Source of the DNA: Cytophagaceae bacterium
GTDB lineage: Bacteria; Bacteroidota; Bacteroidia; Cytophagales; Spirosomataceae
DNA: 8,157 nucleotides
Direction: 5' to 3'
NCBI GenBank assembly: GCA_947461155.1
Contig: CANHKE010000045.1
Coordinates: 1-8,157, forward strand
In this document: positions 1 to 6,257 of the stretch, piece by piece
Layout of the letters: each line of letters opens with the position of its first letter
Numbering within the stretch: position 1 is the stretch's first letter
Made by a program: the position numbers and the translations under genes
Notes under the pieces: model-generated
What the model was told of the DNA's origin: nothing
The model's database searches: none
The model's input: the letters and a program-made list of their open reading frames with translations, nothing else

Positions 1-609
1 CGGTATTTTAATACGTATTATCGATTTTCAGATTGGATTCATTGGGAAGTCAAAGAAGATGCGGTTTTAAAAAGCCCATTTGCCTTCCCTAATCTCTTGG
101 TTATTTTGACGCTAAGTTCATTAACAGCATTTTTGTCCTTTTACAATCGTTTGATGCATCCAAATAGTGATGTTTTATTTGAATCTTGGGAAAGTTTTCA
201 GACGATTGGAGCTTCTTTGGGTTTTTTAGTGATCAAGATTTTTGTCGGTTTCCTTTTGTTTATTTCGCGTTATTTTATGTTTAAGTTGTTTACCAACTTG
301 TTTCGATTGTCTCAGGTGGCAGAAGCGCATTATTTCAAATCCTTGCAAACGAATTTTCAGTTTTTTACATTATTATTTTTAGGTATTAGTTTGTATTCGC
401 TGTATTCAGGTCCTTTGGTGCCAATTGATCTTACGTGGATATCTTATGTGATTACGGGATATTTTGTTGTTCGTTCGTTTTATTTATTTCAAGTAATTCG
501 GAAGTCGTTTCCGGTAAACCAGCTTTCATTATTTGCCTATCTAATGCTCATGGAAGGACAAGTATTGGTCTTTGGTTTGCGGGAGCTTATTTTCCCAGAA
601 TACATGTAA
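1..609 (+). CDS. DUF4271 domain-containing membrane protein, 5'-truncated
   Basis: The frame is open from base 1 to the TAA at 607-609, giving 202 codons with no start inside the window, so the N-terminus lies upstream. A TTG at 97 sits inside a hydrophobic stretch and is not a convincing start. The visible part is strongly hydrophobic, with about five likely membrane helices near residues 31-50, 69-97, 119-137, 147-166 and 175-193. The loop between the second and third contains an AEAHYFKSL segment, and an LMEGQVLV stretch lies in the last helix. This pattern and the position just upstream of hemD match the Bacteroidota family DUF4271, an inner-membrane family of unknown function. The family call is from memory of its general look and synteny, not a search. 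No transport or enzymatic motif is visible. A separate promoter-like element follows the gene, so hemD need not depend on its transcript. Confidence 0.65.
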   Translation, partial: RYFNTYYRFSDWIHWEVKEDAVLKSPFAFPNLLVILTLSSLTAFLSFYNRLMHPNSDVLFESWESFQTIGASLGFLVIKIFVGFLLFISRYFMFKLFTNLFRLSQVAEAHYFKSLQTNFQFFTLLFLGISLYSLYSGPLVPIDLTWISYVITGYFVVRSFYLFQVIRKSFPVNQLSLFAYLMLMEGQVLVFGLRELIFPEYM

Positions 610-639
610 GGGCATTAATTTATTTGAATAAAAAAAATG

Positions 640-648
640 TATATTTGC
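640..648 (+). promoter_or_regulatory. Candidate -7 promoter element for hemD
   Basis: TATATTTGC at 640-648 is a perfect match to the Bacteroidota -7 consensus TAnnTTTG. It lies 28 nt before the ATG at 676, so transcription would start near 652-655 with a short leader. A TTTG occurs at 623-626, but it leaves only 13 nt to the -7 element where about 17-23 is usual, so no good -33 box is seen. The call rests on the -7 match and its position in the gap between genes. Confidence 0.5.
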
Positions 649-675
649 AGTCAAATTGAGAATTAGTACGCTCAG

Positions 676-1488
676 ATGCGTGAATTGAATATTGTTCTTA
701 TGAGTGAAATTGCAAATGGGGTCCAACAGGATGCCACTCGGTTGAAAAAAGTAAAAAGTATCTTGGTAACTCAAGCTGCTCCTACGGATGGTAAATCCCC
801 TTATTTTGAGATTGAACGTAAATACAACGTAAAGGTAGATTTCAGACCTTTTATTGAGGTTCAGGGTATTGCTTATAAAGAATTTCGTAAGCAAAAGATC
901 GAAATTTTGGCGCATACAGCCATTATTTTCACGAGTCGTAATGCAATCGATCATTTTTTTCGCATTTGTAAAGAGGCGAAGATTGAGGTTCCTGCCGACA
1001 TGAAATATTTCTGTATTACGGAGCAGACTGCCAATTATTTACAGAAATACATTGTTATTCGTAAGCGTAAAGTTTTCACAGGAACGCGTACAGCTTTGGA
1101 TTTATTGGAGATTATTAAGAAACACAAGACTGAGAAGTTTTTGTTTCCTTGCTCGAATAAGCGTCAAAAGGATTTGCCGGATTATATGGGCACCAATGAT
1201 TTTCAATTGACGGAAGCGGTAATGTATGAGACGGTTTCGGCCGATTTATCTGACTTGGAGAATGTATTTTACGATATCATTGCATTTTACAGTCCATCGG
1301 GAATTACGTCTTTGTTTTTAAATTTCCCTGATTTTAAGCAAAATAATACACGCATCGCGGCATTTGGTCCTACGACCGCACAAGCTGTCACGGATGCCGG
1401 TCTAATAATTGATATTCAGGCACCTATGCCTAATGCACCTTCGATGACGGGCGCCCTTGAATATTATATCAAACAAGTGAATAAATAA
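676..1488 (+). CDS. hemD: Uroporphyrinogen-III synthase
   Basis: This is a cytoplasmic enzyme of tetrapyrrole (heme) synthesis that cyclises hydroxymethylbilane to uroporphyrinogen III, inverting ring D. The 270-residue product has the expected length and bilobal layout. The first lobe begins near KSILVTQ (27-33) and includes TSRNAIDHFF (86-95). The second includes FLFPCS (155-160), FYSPSGITSLF (204-214) and IAAFGPTTAQAV (227-238), ending with the NAPSMTGALEYYI block (253-265). These segments are typical of the Bacteroidota form, which lacks an obvious catalytic residue, as is normal for this divergent family. Two starts are possible: ATG 676, or ATG 700 (residue 9, MSEIANG), and the second would still leave a full domain. 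Both fit the upstream -7 element. An intrinsic terminator follows directly, so the gene is likely a single transcription unit, or the last gene of one that begins upstream with the DUF4271 gene. Confidence 0.88.
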   Translation: MRELNIVLMSEIANGVQQDATRLKKVKSILVTQAAPTDGKSPYFEIERKYNVKVDFRPFIEVQGIAYKEFRKQKIEILAHTAIIFTSRNAIDHFFRICKEAKIEVPADMKYFCITEQTANYLQKYIVIRKRKVFTGTRTALDLLEIIKKHKTEKFLFPCSNKRQKDLPDYMGTNDFQLTEAVMYETVSADLSDLENVFYDIIAFYSPSGITSLFLNFPDFKQNNTRIAAFGPTTAQAVTDAGLIIDIQAPMPNAPSMTGALEYYIKQVNK

Positions 1489-1496
1489 ATCAGTTT

Positions 1497-1521
1497 AGCT
1501 CCCATCGGGAGCTTTTTTTTT
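1497..1521 (+). terminator. Intrinsic terminator after hemD
   Basis: A perfect 7-bp stem (AGCTCCC at 1497-1503 with GGGAGCT at 1507-1513) closes an ATC loop and runs straight into nine T residues (1513-1521). It starts 8 nt after the hemD stop codon and separates hemD from the secretion genes downstream. Confidence 0.9.
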
Positions 1522-1525
1522 CCTT

Positions 1526-1558
1526 AGCTTTGTCAAACCTCAAAGGATTGACAAAGCT
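1526..1558. repeat. Near-perfect 33-nt palindrome between hemD and porP
   Basis: AGCTTTGTCAA (1526-1536) is exactly complementary to TTGACAAAGCT (1548-1558), an 11-bp perfect inverted repeat. The 11-nt spacer can itself fold (CCT 1538-1540 with AGG 1544-1546 around CAA), with a single A-A mismatch between the two stems. No T-tract follows on either strand, so it is not a typical terminator, and it comes after a complete terminator. It could be an operator for a dimeric regulator, an mRNA 3'-end stabiliser or a leader structure for porP; the sequence does not decide between these. Confidence 0.8.
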
Positions 1559-1574
1559 GGGGAGAATTCAGTTT

Positions 1575-1603
1575 TCTGATTTAATCACAAATCGTTATTA
1601 TTG
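1575..1603 (+). promoter_or_regulatory. Weak candidate promoter for porP
   Basis: TATTATTG (1596-1603) matches the -7 consensus TAnnTTTG with one mismatch, and TCTG (1575-1578), one mismatch from TTTG, lies 17 nt upstream. The pair would start transcription about 10 nt before the ATG at 1620. A promoter is expected here because a strong terminator precedes the gene, but the match is poor and the region is AT-rich. Confidence 0.22.
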
Positions 1604-1619
1604 AGGGTTGATATTTTTT

Positions 1620-2549
1620 ATGAGCCAATTTCCCTTCAAATTTCTAGTCTTTTTTTTGCTTGTGTGCGTCGCACCGTTTCGGCAATCCTATGGTCAATTA
1701 GGTCCGGGAATCAGTATGTTCACGCAAAATCGCATCTATTTAAATCCAGCTTATTCGGGTGTAGGTGATCGCTCTTACGTTCAGTTGCATGTTCGAAATC
1801 AATGGACTGGATATCAAACCACGCAAGATGGGAGTGGCAGTTTAGGCACGCGACTATTGAGCGCCTCGGTTCCGATTGGAAGCTCAGGCCTTGGTTTGGG
1901 GATAAATTATTTATCGGATTTAACGCCATCTGGTGTAGGATTACAAGGTGCGAATGTGCAAATAGCCTATCAATTAGCTGTTGGGGAGTCTCAGTTTTCC
2001 TTTGGCGGCGGCTTCGGTCTTCAAACAAAATCCTTTGATGGGACCGCATTTCGCGTTCGCGATTCGGGTGATCCATTCGTAGAAGAAATTTCAGGTAAGC
2101 AGGTAAGCCAAGCAACATGGGCAAATAACTTGGGCGTTTTATTTACGCGTAAAAAGTTGCACGTCGGCGCTACGTTTAACCCGGGTCAGCAATTTGCGTT
2201 ACATGCAGAGCACACGCTCCCCTTGTTTGCAGGAATTGATCTTAATCCATTTTTTCGTGTTCGGTCCATTCCAAATGCAGTCATTATAGAGCCTGGTGTG
2301 CGTATTTTATATCAAAATGCGGTTTGGATAGGAGGGAGTTTTCGGTCAAACGATGCGCTTATCGGCATGGTAGGCGTTTCAGTTTGGAAAAATAGAATCG
2401 AGGCTGGCTATTCGATTGATTACACGACCGTCAATTTACCCGTTAAGTCCTTGTTGACACATGAGTTATTTTGCCGGTTCAACCTGCCGAATTTCAGTTT
2501 TAAAACCGTTCAGTCGCCGATTAAAACACCTCGTTTTCGGCTAAACTAA
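1620..2549 (+). CDS. porP: PorP/SprF-family type IX secretion outer-membrane protein
   Basis: The 309-residue product starts with a signal peptide: K7, a hydrophobic core at about 8-19, and probable cleavage near residue 25 (SYG then QLG). The mature part opens with the family hallmark MFTQNRIYLNPAYSG (33-47), followed by alternating Gly-rich strands such as SGLGLGINY (89-97), FSFGGGFGL (127-135) and VWIGGSFRS (235-243). These fit the membrane-inserted beta-barrel proposed for PorP/SprF. It ends with AGYSIDYT (262-269) and a basic tail. PorP is needed for type IX secretion in P. gingivalis, and SprF for SprB export in F. johnsoniae. Its place just before gldK mirrors porP-porK-porL-porM-porN. 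ATG 1620 is preferred because it directly precedes a normal signal peptide; an in-frame TTG at 1608 would add four residues. GAGGG (1603-1607) is a rather distant possible ribosome site. Which cargo it serves cannot be told. Confidence 0.85.
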   Translation: MSQFPFKFLVFFLLVCVAPFRQSYGQLGPGISMFTQNRIYLNPAYSGVGDRSYVQLHVRNQWTGYQTTQDGSGSLGTRLLSASVPIGSSGLGLGINYLSDLTPSGVGLQGANVQIAYQLAVGESQFSFGGGFGLQTKSFDGTAFRVRDSGDPFVEEISGKQVSQATWANNLGVLFTRKKLHVGATFNPGQQFALHAEHTLPLFAGIDLNPFFRVRSIPNAVIIEPGVRILYQNAVWIGGSFRSNDALIGMVGVSVWKNRIEAGYSIDYTTVNLPVKSLLTHELFCRFNLPNFSFKTVQSPIKTPRFRLN

Positions 2550-2579
2550 GGGCTTTTATCCCATTTAAAAAAAACTGCG

Positions 2580-2616
2580 TTTGTGTATTTATTATCAGAA
2601 ATATCCCTTAATTTTG
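2580..2616 (+). promoter_or_regulatory. Candidate promoter of the gldKLMN operon
   Basis: TAATTTTG at 2609-2616 matches the Bacteroidota -7 consensus TAnnTTTG fully. TTTG at 2580-2583 could serve as the -33 box, but the 25-nt spacing is slightly longer than the usual 17-23. The gldK leader would be roughly 85-90 nt. No terminator separates porP from gldK, so read-through from porP is also possible. Confidence 0.4.
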
Positions 2617-2646
2617 AGGAATTTGAATTAATTATGCAGGGTATTT
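2599..2646. repeat. Imperfect inverted repeat flanking the candidate gldK -7 element
   Basis: AAATATCCCT (2599-2608) pairs with AGGGTATTT (2638-2646) over 9 bp with one bulged T. Inside it, TTAATT (2608-2613) can pair with AATTAA (2626-2631), sharing base 2608 with the outer arm. The candidate -7 element lies between the outer arms. The high AT content makes chance pairing quite possible, so this is only a possible operator or leader structure. Confidence 0.3.
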
Positions 2647-2708
2647 AAGTTCCGCGCAATAATTGTTGATTCAAATCGTTTTGAACAAAGATCTATTAAT
2701 TCGTTTAT

Positions 2709-3836
2709 ATGAATTTTAAATTAGTTGGTAAGCAACTCGCCTTAAGTTTATCTGTTGTTGTTTTAGCTATGGCAATGTATAGTTGCGGTGGCTCGAAAAA
2801 TTCCAAATCATCTGGTGGTAAAACCTTGAGTAGTTCCAAAGGAGGAGCTTCTAAAGGAAAGGGTTTGCTCGGTTTTGGTAAGCAATCCAAAGAAGCGCCC
2901 GGTGTTGAGAATGGAGAAATCGTTGCTGCTGCACGTAAGGGGTGGAGCCAACCGACGCCATATGGCATGGTTTTGGTGCCTTCGGGTAGTTTTATGATGG
3001 GTCAGGCAGACGAAGATGCCTCGCGTTCAGGCATTAGCTTTAACAAGCGTGTGACGGTGGCTGCATTTTACATGGACGATACAGAAATTACCAATCATGA
3101 GTATCGCCAGTTTACAAACGCGTTATTGAAGGACTCTGTTTCCGTGTTGGGTGAAGATAAAATATTTACAGAATTTTATCCAGATACAACGGTTTGGAAT
3201 AGTGATTTTACGTATCACAACGGTGATCCGATGACCGAATATTATTTCTCTAGCCCTGCATTTGACCTGTATCCGGTCGTGGGAGTGAGCTGGGATGCTG
3301 CCAAGTATTTCTGTTTATGGCGTTCCAAAATGATGAACGATTTTCGTAAAAAGCAGGGGCTATATATTTTGCCTCGTTTTGAATTACCTTCTGAGTCAGA
3401 ATGGGAATGGGCTGCTCGTGGTGGTCGTGCTTCGACCAAATATCCTTGGGGAAATCCGTATGTAGCTAATTCGGTAGGTTGTTTGCAGGCTAACTTTAAA
3501 CCGCATCGTGGAAATTACGATTCCGATGGTTATTCGTATACGTCGCCGGCTAATGCATTTGAACCGAATGATTTTGGATTATATAACATGGCAGGTAATG
3601 TGGCCGAATGGTGTGAGGATGCGTATGCTGACAATGCTTCGGCGGTTACATGGGATTTAAATACGGTCAATAAAGATGCAGACGAGCCTAGAAAAGTGAT
3701 TCGCGGTGGTTCTTGGAAAGATATTGCCTATTATTTAGAGACGGGTACGCGTGCCTATGAATTACAAAACAAGAAACGCTCGTATATCGGGTTTCGCTCG
3801 ATGATGCGTTACTTGGGACGTCCAGCAGTTAAATAA
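2709..3836 (+). CDS. gldK: Gliding motility / type IX secretion lipoprotein GldK
   Basis: GldK (PorK) is an outer-membrane lipoprotein that forms the periplasmic ring with GldN under the secretion pore. The 375-residue product has a lipoprotein signal: hydrophobic core 10-23 and MYSC with the lipidated Cys at 26. A Ser/Gly/Lys-rich linker (27-63) follows, with eight lysines and no acidic residue up to 61. The rest is a formylglycine-generating-enzyme-like (FGE-sulfatase) fold: MVLVPSGSFMMG (87-98), DDTEITNHEY (123-132), LPSESEWEWAARGG (226-239), NMAGNVAEWCEDAY (293-306), VIRGGSWKD (330-338) and IGFRSMM (360-366). By eye, the two catalytic cysteines after the RGGSW block of true enzymes are replaced by Asp338 and Leu343, consistent with a structural role. 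The gene is first in a tight operon, 36 nt before gldL. No acidic surface-export signal follows Cys26, as expected for a periplasm-facing lipoprotein. Confidence 0.95.
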   Translation: MNFKLVGKQLALSLSVVVLAMAMYSCGGSKNSKSSGGKTLSSSKGGASKGKGLLGFGKQSKEAPGVENGEIVAAARKGWSQPTPYGMVLVPSGSFMMGQADEDASRSGISFNKRVTVAAFYMDDTEITNHEYRQFTNALLKDSVSVLGEDKIFTEFYPDTTVWNSDFTYHNGDPMTEYYFSSPAFDLYPVVGVSWDAAKYFCLWRSKMMNDFRKKQGLYILPRFELPSESEWEWAARGGRASTKYPWGNPYVANSVGCLQANFKPHRGNYDSDGYSYTSPANAFEPNDFGLYNMAGNVAEWCEDAYADNASAVTWDLNTVNKDADEPRKVIRGGSWKDIAYYLETGTRAYELQNKKRSYIGFRSMMRYLGRPAVK

Positions 3837-3872
3837 CATTCATTTTACAACATATTAAAACGATTAAGTCAA

Positions 3873-4631
3873 ATGGGATTAGAAAAATCAATCAACGTCG
3901 TAGCTAGTTTTGGTGCTGCAGTTGTTATTATCGGAGCTTTGTTTAAAATTGTTCACTGGACCGGTGCAAACGAAATGCTTATGGTGGGTATGTTTACCGA
4001 AGCAGCCATCTTTATTTTGTTTGGTGTGTTGTATTTAAAAGCAAAACCCGAAAAAGAATATAACTGGGAAAACGTTTACCCAGAATTAGTTGGCGATAAG
4101 CCTGCCGCAGCGCGTTCATCTGCTTCAGGATTAGCTGATTTAGCGAACCAACCAGGTCTAGGGGCTGATGTAGTGGCTAATTTGACTAAAAGTTTACAAG
4201 GTTTGACGGCAACGGCGAATAGCTTGCAAGAAATTTCAAAGGCAACGGGCGCGACGCAGGAATTTGTTCAGTCATTGACAACTTCTTCTCAATCGTTAGG
4301 AGCCTTGAACAAGACAGTTGCTGATGCGACTACTTCATTGGGTTCTATTTCAATTTCTTCAACAGAAGCTGCGAAATATGCGCAACAATATGCAAAGGCT
4401 GGAGATCAGTTGGCAGCATTAAACGCTGTTTACGAAACAGAGATTCAAGAGTCTTCGAAGCATCTCAAAGCAATCAACGGATATTATTCTAATGTTACGG
4501 CGACTACGGAGCAGTTAGCTGCTTCGTCAAAAGACGCTGCTTTGTTCCAAGCGGAATTGGCTAAATTAAATGCCAACATTCAAGCTTTGAATCAAGTATA
4601 CGGAAGTATGTTAACTGCAATGAAAGGGTAA
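3873..4631 (+). CDS. gldL: Type IX secretion / gliding motor inner-membrane protein GldL
   Basis: GldL is the membrane stator-like part of the proton-driven motor: in the F. johnsoniae structure five copies surround two GldM transmembrane helices. The 252-residue product has two N-terminal helices, about 7-27 (GAAVVIIGALFKIVHW at 14-29) and 35-57 (TEAAIFILFG at 42-51), then a long Ala/Ser/Thr-rich, probably coiled-coil cytoplasmic domain. Lys25, His28 and Glu43 line up with F. johnsoniae Lys27, His30 and the key Glu49. The positions of Tyr13 and Glu59 are Ala11 and Leu53 here (alignment from memory). The C-terminal region 142-252 looks like a gapless 56-residue duplication carrying LNxxY motifs, and ends with the family-typical LNQVYGSMLTAM. 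The 26-nt gap to gldM supports co-transcription and coupled assembly. Confidence 0.95.
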   Translation: MGLEKSINVVASFGAAVVIIGALFKIVHWTGANEMLMVGMFTEAAIFILFGVLYLKAKPEKEYNWENVYPELVGDKPAAARSSASGLADLANQPGLGADVVANLTKSLQGLTATANSLQEISKATGATQEFVQSLTTSSQSLGALNKTVADATTSLGSISISSTEAAKYAQQYAKAGDQLAALNAVYETEIQESSKHLKAINGYYSNVTATTEQLAASSKDAALFQAELAKLNANIQALNQVYGSMLTAMKG

Positions 4632-4657
4632 TCACGTTTTGTCACGTATAAGATACT

Positions 4658-6247
4658 ATGGCTAGTTTAAAAGAGACACCCCGGCAGAAAATGATCGGGA
4701 TGATGTATTTGGTTTTAACAGCGCTACTTGCCTTACAAGTGAGTGATGCCTTATTACAAAAGTTTACGATTCTGAATTCAAGTTTAGAAGTTGCGAATCA
4801 ATCAGCTGCATCTAAGAATAAAGGAATGGTTCAAGGAATTCAAGAACGTATCAAAGATTTGCCTAATCCTGCGGCGTATGCCGATGTATTGAAACGGGCG
4901 AATGAAGTTAAGCGCGAAGCAGATGCCTTGGTCAATCAGTTGGAATCCATAAAGGCACAGGTTTTAGAAACGGGTGGTGGCATCGATCCAGAAACGGGGA
5001 ATATTAAGAACCCAAAAGAAGAAGAAAAGGTATTTGGTTTGATGGTTGGCGCGAATAAATCAGGTGAAGCCTATAAGTTAATCGGTCTATTCGACGCTTA
5101 TGTGAAGAAATTAGAAGGTCTGGCTGATCCAGGTACTAAATTTCCAAGTTTAGCGGCAGATGGAAAAACAGATCCCATTGCGAGTAAGGATCCCAACCAA
5201 GCCAATAAAGATTTTGCCGAGTTGAATTTTGCGCAAACGCCCGTTCCAGCTGCGATGGCAACAATTAGCCAGAAGCAAGCCGAGGTTCGACGTTATGAAA
5301 GTGATGTCCTAGCCCAATTGGCACAGAAAGTAGGCGCCAAAGAAATCAAATTCGATAAAGTATTTGCTCAGGTTTCAGCTAACGCCAATACGGTTGTTGC
5401 TGGTATGGAATACCAAGCTGAAGTGTTTATTGCCGCAACTTCGAGTGGATTTACGCCACGTATGAGTTTTAATGGTGCTTCGATTCCTGTTGTTGACGGA
5501 CGTGGCCAAATCAAATTCAAGACATCAGGTGGTGGTTACGATGCGAACGGAATGTCAAAAAAGACGTATACGGCATCTGTTTCTTATATGAGTCCAGCAG
5601 GCCCGAAAACGGAAACGATTCAAAAAGAATATTTTGTACTAAAGCCTACGTATAATATCGAAACGGCTACGTTGCCTGCTTTGTATTTAGGTTGTGCGAA
5701 CCGTTTAAGCGTGGCGAGTCCAGGTTTGGGTGCATTATGGAATCCTTCATTCTCTGCAGACGGAGGTGAGGCGATTGCCGGTCAGACCCGTGGAAAGGTA
5801 ACTATTGTTCCGAATGCGGCTACAATCACTTTGAATGTGGCGAATAGTGGAACTTTATTAGGAAAAGAAACTTTCCGTGTTCGTCGTGTGCCAAGACCAG
5901 AAGTAAAGGTATTTGGAAATGGTGGCGAATTGGATGAGAAACGTGGAGCAAGTGCTTCCGGTTTACGTAGTATTGATGCACGCGCGTTAGCTGACGAATC
6001 ATTTAAGTCGACAAATCCTGAAGATGCCAATTTCCGCGTATCCGAATTGTATGTTGCATTAGCTCGTGGCCAGCGAAAAATTGATGATGTTACCTTACCG
6101 GGATCTGGATCCATTGCTAAGTTAGCGGCACAGGCGCAAGCAGGTGATCGGTATTACATCGAGATTAAGGGTGTTCAGCGGAAGAACTTTAAAGGTGCCG
6201 TTGAAACCATTCCATTCACCATGGCGAAAAATATTCCGTTGAATTAA
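4658..6247 (+). CDS. gldM: Type IX secretion / gliding motor protein GldM
   Basis: GldM has one N-terminal inner-membrane helix inside the GldL pentamer and a long dimeric periplasmic shaft that reaches the GldK/GldN ring, passing on motor movement. At 529 residues it is normal in length. It opens with ETPRQKMIGMMYLVLTALL (6-24), very typical of the family. Arg9 matches the conserved motor arginine of F. johnsoniae GldM, and the membrane helix is about 12-30. By comparison with solved structures, helical D1 should cover about 35-225, followed by beta-rich D2 (about 228-330), D3 (about 331-415, starting near LPALYLGCANRLSV) and D4 (about 416-529). These domain limits are estimates. No break or frameshift is seen. 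The stop lies 10 nt before the gldN start, so the two are surely co-transcribed. Confidence 0.96.
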   Translation: MASLKETPRQKMIGMMYLVLTALLALQVSDALLQKFTILNSSLEVANQSAASKNKGMVQGIQERIKDLPNPAAYADVLKRANEVKREADALVNQLESIKAQVLETGGGIDPETGNIKNPKEEEKVFGLMVGANKSGEAYKLIGLFDAYVKKLEGLADPGTKFPSLAADGKTDPIASKDPNQANKDFAELNFAQTPVPAAMATISQKQAEVRRYESDVLAQLAQKVGAKEIKFDKVFAQVSANANTVVAGMEYQAEVFIAATSSGFTPRMSFNGASIPVVDGRGQIKFKTSGGGYDANGMSKKTYTASVSYMSPAGPKTETIQKEYFVLKPTYNIETATLPALYLGCANRLSVASPGLGALWNPSFSADGGEAIAGQTRGKVTIVPNAATITLNVANSGTLLGKETFRVRRVPRPEVKVFGNGGELDEKRGASASGLRSIDARALADESFKSTNPEDANFRVSELYVALARGQRKIDDVTLPGSGSIAKLAAQAQAGDRYYIEIKGVQRKNFKGAVETIPFTMAKNIPLN

Positions 6248-6257
6248 TACGAAATAC

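Noticed and set aside
623..626. TTTG as the -33 box of the hemD promoter
   Set aside because: Only 13 nt separate it from the TATATTTG element, too short for the Bacteroidota primary sigma factor.
435..659. A plus-strand open frame overlapping the end of the DUF4271 gene in another frame
   Set aside because: It overlaps a convincing membrane-protein frame, runs through the hemD -7 element, and shows no family features.
541..954. A 137-codon minus-strand open frame across the DUF4271/hemD junction
   Set aside because: It lies opposite two well-supported genes, has no recognisable domain, and its middle covers a promoter-like gap; its composition follows from the AT-rich opposite strand.
1720..2124. 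Antisense and alternative-frame open frames inside porP
   Set aside because: The porP frame has a signal peptide and family motifs throughout; the others are basic, His/Arg-rich sequences typical of shadows.
2550..2562. GGG/CCC hairpin after porP as a terminator
   Set aside because: The stem is only 3 bp and is followed by an A-tract rather than T residues on the plus strand.
5782..6114. A 110-codon minus-strand open frame inside gldM
   Set aside because: It lies wholly within the C-terminal domains of gldM and has no independent start context or domain.
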